DNA of 64,000 nucleotides from Seriola aureovittata (lineage: Eukaryota; Chordata; Actinopteri; Carangiformes; Carangidae): contig NC_079387.1 in assembly GCF_021018895.1 (NCBI RefSeq), forward strand, positions 10,084,083-10,148,082, read 5' to 3'. This document shows positions 39,560 to 51,755 of this stretch, in pieces; position 1 is the first letter of the stretch; every line of letters begins with the position of its first letter. The notes under the pieces are model-generated. The model did no database searches. It was not told the origin of the DNA and saw nothing but the letters and a program-made list of their open reading frames with translations. A program made the translations under genes and the position numbers.

Positions 39560-41870
39560 AGGGAGAAAGAGAGAGAGAGAGAGGACGTCAAACATGTCAA
39601 GTTTCAACTTGGTGGAAATAAGAAGGCACAGGCCCTCGAGTCTGTCCCTCCCACATGTGACAAAACACAGGCAAAATAAAATGTTTAAATTTGGTTTCAG
39701 ATCTCACTTCTGGTCTCTAGAATGAGAGGAATAACATGTCAGCATTGAGACATACTCTGCTGTCAGGTAAGAAGACAGAATATCACTTTACCCTATTGTG
39801 ACTTTGAACTATATGACGGTAAGCAGACAGATTGTTTTTGTCACAGAACTAAGTGACCTTGAACCCAGCCGTTCTCTTTTCAAACTCTTCCTCCGTACAT
39901 CTAAAAATATTCCCATCAGAAGCAAACTGATAGAATTTACAAGACCTAATGTCATTGCAAAGAAATATTACCACAAACATACAATACATATTTTTGTCTT
40001 TATCATTCGAAGGGAGTTATCATTTAGCAAGCTTTGAGGTCCAAGGTGAGACAGGAATATTTGAGTACGCCTAATGAAAGGCAATATAAAAGGTGCCTCT
40101 TGTGCTGTTTGAAATCAGCTTGTTTTGTTTCTTGGCTATGTTACATGTGCTGGCACTAATTATACAAGCTAGGTAGTCCTCGCACATTCAAAAAAGAAAA
40201 CTCGACCATTTTTGACATGTTCATTTAAAGTTACTAATCAGATGTAAATATGCAAAGCAGGTCCCAATGGGATTTCTTTGATATGCAAATTGAAAGTGCA
40301 AACAAAGGTGGGGGAGATGAAGGTTTTTTTTTTTTTTTTTCAAAATAATAATAATAAAAAAAAGAATCTCAGAGATGGTATTGTCATGACATTCTGTTGG
40401 AAAAAGAAAAATGGGAGATACAAGCGTTAATGTTATTTTGTGCGACCAAGGCCAGAGGAGCAGGTAGTGTTGCTGCGAATGTGAGGGCATGTTAGAAAAC
40501 ATCACATCACACACCACAAACTCAAATCCACATCCAAAATATATGAGTCCTATTCATATATCAAAGGCAGAGTCCGATATGAATCTAGTCCTATTTGCCA
40601 TTCGGCTGCAACAGGACATGTAAACAGACATGACAGTGCTCTCTCTCTCTCCCTCTCCCCTCCTCCCCCCTCCTCCTCCTCCTATCATAACAGCAACTTA
40701 CTGGCCAGTTATCTGTTTGATGGGATGTAAAGGGAAGGTCAGTGTTTCCATAATTCACCCCAGAACCATAAATCACACTATATGATCTCCTCTGCACGGG
40801 GAGCCGGCGTGTGCTATTCACTCTGGAAGCAGAAAACGACCAATTCGCCGCTGTATAATATGGCACTTATGGGCACAGGTGGAGGTTTTAAAGACTTTGT
40901 TTTCCCTCCTTCTGTCTCCCCCTGTCTTTCTGTATGCTCGGATTAATCGTTAAAATCTTACTTGTGTTGTAAATGCAATCGCCATTTTGTGCACGTTAGT
41001 ATATTAGCTGTCCGGCTGCAGCTGACAAAAAGTCCCTTTGTGGTCAGCGATGGGAAGCAATGGAGGGAAACTGACTTTTATTGACACACGGCTGTCAGAA
41101 TGGAGACGGGACCGCTGTTCATTTCCAATTTCAGCCCACAGATTGGAATCTGCCACTGGGCTCTCCAGTGTCTCAAGCACCATTTTCTGAACCTATGGTG
41201 TGGAAAACATGATTTAATTCCTGTTCAATGCTTTTCATCAGATTCTCCATCTCTCCAAATCGTCTTTGTGTGGCATCATATTGAAGGAGTAATTGTGCAT
41301 CACTGTGGATGGTGGAGTGCAACATCCTCTGGTAAAGCCAGGGGTAGAATTACAGCAGGAGCGTTCGGGTGCACAATAATATATGAGGGAAGTTGTAGCT
41401 TGATGTTCCAGCGCTGATAATGACGTATTCCTGTCATATGCACAAAAATGAAATATCCTCATGTTCTAATTATAATTATACTTCAATGTAATACCCAGCT
41501 TCTGCTGACTGTTTACAATATGTTCTTTTTCAGTGAAAGTGACTCAGGGAACGAGGAGTCACAGCAGTGAAAACAAGTGCAACTAATGAGAAGTGACTGT
41601 AAACCAATACCTGGCTCTGTTATCAATATTTTAATTACATCTTAGAACCATGACGCTGCTCCTTCACATGTGTTTATTCACGCAGAAGTGGAGGGGGGAA
41701 ATAAGTTGGATTTCCTCTTTTACTGGAGCTACTGCACTACAGTTACACTACGTTTTTACTTAATAGTATTTTTGACTTGAGAAAAAAACAAACACATGGT
41801 CCAACTTATTTTTTGTTTCCAAATAATAATATTAACAATAATAAACTTTATTTGTATATTCCTTTCGTAC
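38500..41870. other. Intergenic, no gene seen
   Basis: (CA)n lies at 39,307-39,329 and 39,526-39,555, the latter followed by (GA)n. A/T-run sequence is at 40,324-40,362. 41,090-41,420 is evenly composed unique sequence that could be a conserved noncoding element. No exon was recognised. Confidence 0.35.
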
Positions 41871-42107
41871 AAGAAATGCAGCTATGGGGCGTTGTGTAGA
41901 GTAGTGGTCTAAGCAGACGCCCCATGTGTAGAGGCTACAGTCCTCGCTGCAGTTGGCCCTGGTTCGAATCCTGCATCGGACAGCCCTTCGCTGCATGTCA
42001 TTCCCCCTCTCTGCCTCCCCGTTTCCTGTCTCTCTCCACCATACTATCAAATAAAGGCATAAAAAGCCCAAAGAAATATATTTAAAAAAAAAAAGAAATC
42101 CAGCTAT
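41871..42107 (+). mobile_element. tRNA-derived SINE, copy 4, with 15-bp target-site duplication
   Basis: The body 41,888-42,092 is flanked by AAGAAATGCAGCTAT (41,871-41,885) and AAGAAATCCAGCTAT (42,093-42,107), one mismatch in 15. The head has an A-box variant (GTAGAGTAGTGGTCTAAGC) and an intact B-box. Confidence 0.92.
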
Positions 42108-42179
42108 TTAAACCATTTAAAACAGAGCTAATCCCTGCTCTCAACTGTCTATTGGACTTCGCTCTGAAGTGCCCACCCC

Positions 42180-43060
42180 CTAGTCTGCTCTGATTGGTCA
42201 GGGGAGACGTCTATCTACAAGCGAGAAAAAAACAGGCTTCTTACGACGGAAAACTATACGTCATTACGTCTTACGCTCGGTTACGCTCACTGTTTTGGTT
42301 TCCCCAAAGATCCTCTATACATGTTACTTTACTGTCTCTGGTTTCCTTCAGACGCCCCGGAAGGGAAATCTGCTCCAATCGTTACCGTTACAAGGAGGCC
42401 GCCATTTTGCCGCCAGAAAGCTAACAAACATTAGCAGAGCCGCTAACAGCCGCAGGTGGAACCGGAAGGAGGGAGAAAGAGGAGAAGTGAGGGAAGAGCA
42501 ATGGATCGGACTGCTTTGGACTTTTTGGGACAATTTTCATAACATGGAATATTTTTTTATAAGGAACCCTTTTGATTTTTGTGACCCGTGGACCGTTACG
42601 GACCAAAGGAACACAGATAACGGAGGAATGGAGAGAGAACCGGAGATCTACACGTCTAAACGGTCAGCAGTCACCACACTCCGCTGGTACATGATGCTGG
42701 TAGATATTAATAAATCATATTTATGTGCTTATGGTTAGCGCAAAATGAACTGAATATTTGAATTATAGAGACACTAACGATCTAATGAGGTACAGCTTGA
42801 CTATATTGACAAACGTGTAAGCGTTTACTCATATAACCGTTTAACGGCCCATACAGGGGCTGGCGGGTCCGTATGAGGAGAGAGGGGACACACCTGTGAC
42901 TAATCAGAGAGCTATGATAAGCACCTGTGCTGTTATGACCTGTAAGTGATGGAGGGAAGGAGGTTGGTTGACAGCACTTTGTGTATAAAGTTGTTATGGA
43001 GTTGATAAAACCACTGGTTTGGAGTAGTTAGTTTCTATGGCGCAAAATAGGGATTTTTTT
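42180..43060. other. Promoter-like or repeat-like block with CpG, YY1 and ETS words
   Basis: CpG-rich sequence contains GGCCGCCATTTTGCCGCC (a YY1-type AAAATGGCGGC on the minus strand, about 42,400-42,417) and AACCGGAAGGAGG (ETS-type). The same block contains CTAACAAACATTAGCAG and other words common in teleost repeats. It may be an old transposon's promoter. No gene downstream was recognised. Confidence 0.3.
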
Positions 43061-43829
43061 TTAGCAGCAATGTTTTATTCCTATTTATCTATATCTATAT
43101 ATAGAGATATATATATTCTAACCCCTAACTATTGTGAAGTGCTATTCTGAAAAGTTGTGACAAGAAGTTTCAAAGTTTCTGTTGCTTGCTTTGATAATAA
43201 TAGCAGACATAAGTCATCATCAAATGTATAATATGCGACTGTGGGCAACAGCGCCACATGTGAACAGTAACAAAGCAAATCCAGCTGTGTTATTATCGAT
43301 CAGTTTCTTAGATTAGCTTGTGATTTAATGGATTAGAAAAAAATGGGCCTGAGGCCGAACTGAACAAACAGTGGCTCCTGCCAGATTTTATTTTTATTAT
43401 TCTTTTTTATCTTCATTCACCTGGAGTGATGCAACATTTTGGATGACATTGACCAATAGGAGCACAGAGCTTTGTTCCACACACAACTGTTAACATGAAG
43501 TGAAAGAGGAACTATGAGTTGAGGTGGAACTAAAGCTTCTTTTCTCAGCACAGGATGTAAATCATCTATAATACAGGACATGACCATCACTTTGTGTAGT
43601 TACCCACATCAGGTACAGCTCACATGTTCTCAATGCAGAAAAGTTTTAATATAAAGTTATACAAGTATACATAAAAAAAAGTACAGTTCAGTATATATAT
43701 CAAAATTATACAAGTGTAATTACAGTTACACAGTTTTTGGGAGGGGAGGGAGAAAGGGAGCTGGGTAGAGGTTGGATGGGGGAGAGGGTGAGAGAGGGTG
43801 AGAGAAGGTGGGGGAGAGAGATAGAGAGT

Positions 43830-44026
43830 TCAGGAGAAGGTTTTCTTGAGGATGCTGGTCCTGGACAGGCGGTAACTGTGGACCTGCTCACACAGACTGT
43901 TCTTTGGGTAAAGGTCTTTGAGTCTGCACGCCTCCTTCTTCTCCTCCACCTCTTCCTGTTTCTGTACACACAGTCCAGACTTGTGCAGCCAGCGCAGCGC
44001 CCTGGACGACATCGGCCTCGCTGCTT
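43830..44026 (-). CDS. Possible terminal exon of an unidentified gene
   Basis: The minus-strand segment after a fair acceptor (TTCCTCTGAAG|AAGCAG) encodes ARPMSSRALRWLHKSGLCVQ through KKEACRLKDLYPKNSLCEQV to SRTSILKKTFS and stop at 43,832-43,830. It is not low complexity, its codons end mostly in G or C, and the composition differs from its AT-rich surroundings. I do not recognise the protein and found no partner exon upstream, so it could also be a retained fragment or chance. Confidence 0.3.
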
Positions 44027-44029
44027 CTT

Positions 44030-46303
44030 CAGAGGAACAAGGAGGGGAAGAGCACATTAAAAGATGCAGCGTTAAATAAGTAAGAACGATAATGGATAGA
44101 AAGGAGTTAGGTACTTTCTCGTACACCAACATGTTGTAGTCGGTCACTTGTGCAGATGGACTTGCTCTCTGTGTGTGTGTGTGTGTGTGTGTCAAAGGTG
44201 TGTGGTAGACTGACAGCAGCAGACAGGAGAACTGTAGTATAAGGACGATGGTGGAACCCTGAGACGGTTCCATCCATGATGTCCACATAAGTTGTTGTGT
44301 CGCGTCAGATTCTGCTTCTGGAAGGATCAGCATGTGAGTGTTGATGTCCAAAAAAAACAAACGTAAACTGCTTCAGCTACTGTAACAGCACCTTTAAAGA
44401 AGTACTCAATAATGTTGAGGGTGTCATAAATGTTGAAGCTCCAAAGACACCCCACAGTTACATGAATCTGGCCCATATACAGCATGATTATCAGATGTTA
44501 CTTCCACATCTGGACCAATTCGGCTGCACACACTGAAAATGAAAACAGCTGCAGTCCTGAGCCTCCAGTCATTACTGGAGTCATTATTAATTTTTAAACA
44601 TTTATAAAATATTATTTATTTCATATTTATATTATTATATTTATATTTTCACTTAAATTGTAGCCTGTTGTTTGGGAATGATTTCAGGGCCCACTTGTAA
44701 TACCCTTGTGGTCCACAGGTTGAGAACTGCTGGGCTATACTGTGTATATAAAATATATTAAAGAGGTGTGTTGGCTACCAGCTCTATAAATAACATCTCT
44801 AGATGACATGAAATTGAGGAAGAAGGTTTCTATAAATGCAAAACAGCATCTGTTTCCAGGAGCAGTTTCCTGACCCCATCAATGTCAAAATCGAACAGTT
44901 ACTCGATCAAATGATTTTACAAAAAGGAGCCTGCAGTCGATACTGTCACATTCTTTCTTTATTAGGATTATGAAAACAAACTTTAAATTGCGGGGGTAAA
45001 ATGTCAATGCACAAATCCATCTTTAGATTAACTCGAAAAGCCTTATTTCCTGATATTTTTGCGGCACAGCTTCATCCGGTTTCATAAGAAATGAAGTGTC
45101 GACTTTGATTAATAAACACTGCAGTTATGTCATAGATGAGAAGCATTCATTATTCTGTATTTAAAGGCAATTCATTTTAAAGCCTGGCATTGAAATCTGT
45201 GGAACAGTTGTATGAAGAAAAATATATCACAATCGCTTCATCAGACAATGATGTATGTTTTCCTACTTGTTGACGGGCTATTGTGGCCGGCGCTGGAAGT
45301 ATGGAGGGAAAAATAGAGAGAGGGATTTATTATCCTGTATTGAAGTTCACCCCAAAAGAGCTAGCATTTCACAGGAGCTGCACGCTGACCTTTCCGACAG
45401 CCAAAAATGTCATTGAAGGTTTAAGGCAAAGAAATCCAGTCGTATTTAACCAAGCCTTCAAAATCTTTGACATTTCTTCTGATGTTGCCACAGGATGGCA
45501 CCCTGAAGACTGAGCGCTGGCCTTCTCATAGAGCGCCGTAGCTCTCTACAGATACAGGCTTCACATGGCAGCAGCCCTTGTGCAAACACCAGTCTTCACT
45601 ATGAAAAGAGAGGATTTAGAGATACGGCATCGCAGCTGATAGAAGATATGATTTCACCCCTTTTTTTTTTTTTTTTTAAAGCCTCTCTCTGGCTGCTTAT
45701 TCTCTCACATGAATGGGTTATTAATTAGGAAGGACACACAGGTCACATGGCAACAGTTGCTGAGAGATTATAGAGGTGAAATCAAGATATTGCTGCGCCG
45801 CTAATGAGCCCTTTTTCTTCCTCACACATATTCACACTTAAACTTTATTTACTTTTTTATTTTTTTCCCCTTTCTCTCTCACACACACACACCCTCCCCC
45901 TCCAACACACACACACACACACACACACACTTCACTGAATCAGTACGATGCCAGTCCGCATCTTCCCTGCCACTCACTAAATTGGAGAGAGAGCCGCTCT
46001 GCGCTCAGGCAGAACTAAACTAGGAAGTGCTAAAGCTGGAGGCAGAAACAAGGGACAAGGATGGGGGTGGGGAGGGGAGGGGAGGGGGTGGATTGTGAAA
46101 GAGAGCACAGGGGTGGAGGTAAGGGGGGGGGTCGTAGTGTATGTGTATGTGTGTTATGTGTGTGTGTGTTGGAGGGGTGGGGGGGACACACTCAACACCA
46201 CTGGATACCACCGCGGTGGTCCCTCACTGATTCACATTCCCCTAATCCCAGTTGGCAAGCTCTTGGACAGGCACACTCACTCCACACACACACACAAACA
46301 AAT

Positions 46304-46346
<43 letters not shown>

Positions 46347-47350
46347 AACACACACACTCACTACCCCCACGCCGTTCTAACTCGCTCACTCTTTTAGAAA
46401 ATGGACACAATGGTGTGGATGGGTTCGGCTTTAGATGAGGCACAGCCGCAGATTGAAGTCTTTACACTTGCCTAGTCATCTCAGTGGATTGACATCACCT
46501 CCAGCAAAGAGGCTGAGCTACTGCAAACATCACACGTACCGAGGAGCTAACCCTCCATCAAGGAAACCTGAGTATATGGTTTTTATCGAATAACCAAAAC
46601 ACCAATATTTTAAACATTTAAATACCTTCACTGTGCCGCCCACTATCTTTGGCTGCAAGCCGTCGCAGATCTTAATCCCACAAACGATATTTTGAAATTG
46701 CAGTGTAGGTGGGATGGAAAGACGAGAAAAAATGAAATGAAATGAAAAATGGGCTACTGCGTATTGTCCGTCTCTCCTCGGGGGGGGGGGCTGTTGAGGT
46801 CTGATAAATGTCCTCAAGTGATGTCACTTGAGTCAGCGTCGGTTGAGTCTGAAAACTGCAGGTTTGAAAATAAAGAAGTGAGTTTATCAGTCAAGTGGCT
46901 CAACGCTACATTAGCTAACCCTAACCCCCCACTGAATTGTAAGTGGTCAGGCTGCATTGTGGGTAAAGTAGGCACCATGTTTTAACAAGGAAGAAGCGGA
47001 AATAATGGTGGCCATTATCTTTTCAAGATGGATGCAAGTGGTTGCTTGTGGCTGTTTCTGGAGGAGAATAGCTGCAGAAATATTACATCCAAGGCCAAAT
47101 TGTTCAGACTGTCTGACTCGCGTTAGAATATTTCATCTTTTCAGCTAAGCAACCCAAACAGGAAGAATTATAGAAAAGCATAAATATATATGTATATATA
47201 TATACTGTATATCTATATATATCTTTGTGTGATGCAGCGGAGAAAGAAAACAATGTGCATCTACACTGTGGGTGTAGGTAGAAACTTTAGGGAGTTGTGT
47301 ACGTCTCAAAAACTCTTTGTATGTAGATGAAAGATGAAAATGGAAACGAG

Positions 47351-47417
<67 letters not shown>

Positions 47418-50017
47418 GTGTCTTTGGCTAGCTGCCAGGAGTTGTGACATGCAGACGGACTATAGTTTTGTCCATCTGGCTGCGCTTTCACATTTCACTT
47501 TCCTTAACATTTACATGTGCATCTTTATTCACACTCAGAATCTCAAACCTGTGTGATTGTATTCTGGGCCTGGCTGCGTGATACGAGCTCTTACCTTGAG
47601 TCTCGAACAGCATGCTTAATCAGAAACGTCCACATGAGCTTGAGTGGAATATCCACAGGCTTGAAAAGAACATGTTTTCATGATTTGATTTGATTTCCTC
47701 TCTGTGTATTTTGATGTGTAAGTTTGTCATGTACCACTTTGGTTTGTGGTCTCGTGTCCTTTCACAGAAACAATAGCGGTTTGCCTTTTGCTACAGACTG
47801 TTCACAGCCAGTCATTTAGAGAAAGGGGGGAAAGATTTTCTATATGAATTAATTACAAATGCTTCGAAATGTCAAGTATAGATAAAGCTTAATACCCTGT
47901 CTCCTCCCTTCTGCAACAGAGAAGCTTTTAAATGGCTCTCTGCCAGCCCCTATCTGCCAAACGACACCAAGGTTACTGGGAGAAGCTGAAATATTCATAA
48001 TATATGCAAAACCACCGCTGTCCATGGACAGTGTTCATTGGAATTCAAGAGCGAGCTTCAAACCTTTGACAACTGCTTAAGTAATTAGTTGCTGGGAGAG
48101 CGACACCCCCCTCACACCCCCACACCAGACCCCCCCCCACTCCTCCCCTCCCTCCCTTCACATAGCTGCTGAAACTGGCAAGTAAATATTAGAGCATTTT
48201 ATCTTTTTAGTTTGATAGTATAATTGAATGTGTTTAGGAAAGGTTGTTGGATTTCTTGTTATTTAAATTCATCTAAAAACTATTTGATGTGGAATAAGTC
48301 ATTGTTTAGATTCAGTCAATTGTACGTGCGACTTTCTTCTTTTGTAATATTTAAAAGAATTTGAGCAAATTTCACCAGATTTCTTTTTGTTTTTTTGAAT
48401 TTGAATATCTAGGTAAACTGTTGAATGTAAGAAATTAAATAAACGAACCGTAAATCTATCATCAGGATGCAATTTTAATCAAAGATTTTAAATTTTGCAT
48501 GACGGAAAAGTCTCACAGCATGCTCATAACTTATGTAATAGTCAGTTTGTTTTTTGGACAAGGTGCCTCATGCCTAATTCTGCTGTATTTGACTTACAGA
48601 TTTTGGCCGATGTATTATTAATAGCGGACAACAAAGAACAACATGTTTTGTGTTGAAACAATAGCAGAATCCAGTGTTAGACACAGACCTGTGCTTGCTT
48701 CTCTGCTGTGTCTTCACCCCCCCTCCCCTCCTCTGCAACTGCTAGTCACTGGTCAGTTCGTCAAGGCTGGGAGCTGCTGCACAATGAGAATCATGCCCGA
48801 ATTGGAGCGCAGCCAAAGTCCATTCAAAGCAACTCCCCATGCCTAACGCATTACCCCGGCTTATTAATCTGAAGAGACCGTGTTTTTGTGTTTACTAAGC
48901 ATGATTCGCTTCTAATTACAGTGAAATAATTATACTTCAAAGGGGCAGGGAGGCAGGATAAGTGTTCAAAGACGAGAGCACCTCTCGTCACAGGGAAAAT
49001 TGCTTGCCACAACAATGCAGGACAGCAAAATAAATCAAATGGATTGCAGAGATATTTAAGTCTCCTAATATAATCAGTCATTTTATACATTTAAGAGCTC
49101 AGTCAGAGTGAATTCCACAAACACAGCAACACACAGTAATATTTCTGTGCATCTGTTCGTCATAATTAAATGATTTTACAGAGATACTGTGGAGTTTTTA
49201 TAATTTACATTATTATAAATGATTAGAAAGTGATTCAGTGCAGAAGATCCTGTCGAACCATTTCACCATTTATAGACACATTATACTTAGATTTTAAAGA
49301 TGGCGTCAAAGGGAGCAAAGGGAAATTTAACTAATTGAAAGTTATTGAGTCAGCTTGTGAATTTGGTGAAATAAAAGCTGACTAACTGGGTGTAATATGA
49401 ACATGTAAGCCTGACTTCAAGGCTTGCTCTGCAGCCATGGCTGGTGTGAACAATCGGACCACCCCTTTTTACGAGCACAAGTGTCCTTGTCCTTGGTAAG
49501 GCGAAGGTCGGTGCTTTCCCCCCTCTCTCTCCCGCTGTGGCGCTTCCACCGGCCATTCATTTGGGCCTGTGATCGCTCTAATAACATCTCCATCACATTA
49601 AAACCGAACCAGGCTGAGGAGATGTTAATACTCCCCTGCACTCGCTGCCGGGAAATTGGTCATGTATTACAACAAGTGCTTTTTAAGAGCCTCTGTGGCC
49701 AAGTCTATGGAAACGGCAGATATTCATGGCCGCCTGCATGTGAAGCTCTTAACACGGTGGATTTTCAAGTTGTGACAGTTCAAGGGAAGCAGCGCTGTTA
49801 ACATATTCAGAATGGTCCCGTAGCAAGGCCGTTCCTCCAATTCCTCTTTGCATCTCCACTGCTCGGCTGACAAGGTTGCCTGCGATTTTTTTTTTTTTTT
49901 TTAAAGGCAGAGATTAGAGAGGAATGCAGCAAACACTCAACTCAAAAGCAGGGTCTACTAAAGGGATAATACAGAATTTAAAACACCTGGTGAATAGATG
50001 GGAAAGCAGACAACCCC
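44030..50017. other. Intergenic with microsatellites; no gene seen
   Basis: (GT)n lies at 44,171-44,191, (CA)n at 45,899-45,930, 46,302-46,344 and 47,355-47,414, and short AT palindromes near 47,185-47,225. 45,230-45,530 contains an open frame of 76 codons in evenly composed sequence with no known family. 47,900-48,060 and 48,760-48,900 look like possible conserved noncoding elements. Confidence 0.35.
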
Positions 50018-50095
<78 letters not shown>

Positions 50096-50124
50096 TGTAG
50101 ATAGATAGATAGATAGATAGATAG
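50018..50124. repeat. (GATA)n microsatellite
   Basis: About 107 bp of ATAG/GATA repeats with a single interruption (ATATGTAG near 50,093-50,101). Confidence 0.97.
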
Positions 50125-51530
50125 TGTTTAAAGCAGAGCTATAATCTGTATCTTCATTTCACAAAAATATCTACATTCGTATTGTTATTAGAATAATACT
50201 GGATATATATATCTGTATAATACTGGAAGGAGAACAGGGGGTTTTTAACAGTGGAATATACAATGCAAGTCAGAACTGCATTGCATTGGTTGTGTGTGCA
50301 TTATGGGATGAATCTACAGTTGGACTGAAGCGTCATCACTACTGACACAAAAATGGCTCATAAATACATCACTGGGCCACACTGTTCATGCGAGGTGATT
50401 TGAAGAAAGTTGGTTTGAAAAAGGAGAATGGATAAAAAGAGAGAGAAAGAATTTGAAAAAGCCTCTTCAGCTTGTCAGTTTCAGATCATGAGCACATTTT
50501 TTTTGTGTGTGTTTGTGTGATTTCACAACAGTTTTGTGGACATGTATCCACCGTGGTTTATCCTCATGTGTGAGTTTCAGTTTGACTGAGAAGAAGTCGT
50601 CAAAAACAATCAGCTTATTATCTGATCATACCCACATAATATTTGTTTACATACCGAATAGGAAAGATAAATGATAGATAGAGGCAGTGGTCTTCGGCTG
50701 GCTGTCACTGCTGGTCACCATGGTGAAGGAGGGATTGATGGCTCCCATTGGCTATTTAAGATGTATACATCATGTTGGTCCAGGGCTGCAGCATCCAGAT
50801 GGACTCGGGCCATCCATTGTCTGTCAGGGACACAGCTGTCTGCGAAGTGCCGTCCTCCCTTCTCCTTTCTTACAGCGCTAACAAGTCTTTCACACACCAC
50901 ATAAGATGATGTCGTCTATAGGGGCACGAGGGTTTTTCTGTCAGTGCACAAGGTTTTCAAGCACCGAGATGAGGATGAATGCCGGACTGCATGTGTGAGT
51001 CTGCTGACACCACATCAGAGCGGCAAAACTCAAAGTGGTTTGTTATTCCCTTTTGTCTGAAAAGAGGGAAAATGATTTTCAGTGTTATATTTTGAAGTGC
51101 AGAGACTTGAGAATCTAAAGGGAGCATTGTGAAAAGGTGAAGGATACGGTAAAAGAAATGGTTATTGCTGCTGTTTTATTTCTAAAGTCAGCGAGTCTGG
51201 TAAAGTGCTGGAATGCTTACATTTGTCTTACAAGGACGATCTGCAGCAGAAGTATCAGTTATCGATTTTAACAAATGCTTGGCTTCACATAATGGATCAC
51301 AAAATAAGAATTATGTTTTTATTCCAACATCCTTATACATATGAATAAGAATCCAAGTAAGTGCTTATTTAAAGTTGGAATGTGCCTCACAGTTGAAGCA
51401 GTTTACAGGATAGTTGTGTCGTTAAAGGGAAATGTCTCCACTCTGACGAAGGATCACCACAATGTTTCACTCACCAACTCCCAAGGAGAGATTCAAAACG
51501 AGGCATTTCTGGGCCTCAGTGCTCTCTGAC
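50125..51530. other. Intergenic, no gene seen
   Basis: No coding or RNA gene was recognised in this stretch. Confidence 0.35.
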
Positions 51531-51534
51531 AGGG

Positions 51535-51755
51535 GCTATTTGTATGTTTTGCTATTGCTACGTAGCTAACGTTAGCAATGCTAGCAGAAACGTTGTGAGT
51601 TCAGCATCAAACTTCATTCTTTTACTTGCCCAGAGCTGTCTCCAGCGGTGGAGAGCAACTCTCCAGTCCAGTCTGCCCTGAAGAAGTAGCTGCTCAGAGG
51701 ACGTGTCATTACGTCTATCACGTCTGAAGTTAGCATGCTAACCAGCTAGCCCCAG
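51535..51755. mobile_element. Partial copy of the 360-bp TIR element
   Basis: GCTATTTGTATGTTTTGCTA...CGTAGCTAACGTTAGCAATG, then GAGCTGTCTCCAGCGGTGGA and CCAGTCTGCCCTGAAGAAGT, share order and sequence with 37,788-38,147. The right inverted end is absent. An AGCTAAGCTAAGCTAAC fragment of another teleost repeat follows at about 52,032. Confidence 0.75.

Noticed and set aside
49424..49801. 125-codon plus-strand ORF
   Set aside because: No recognisable domain or splice signals; length is within chance for this composition. It may overlap conserved noncoding sequence.
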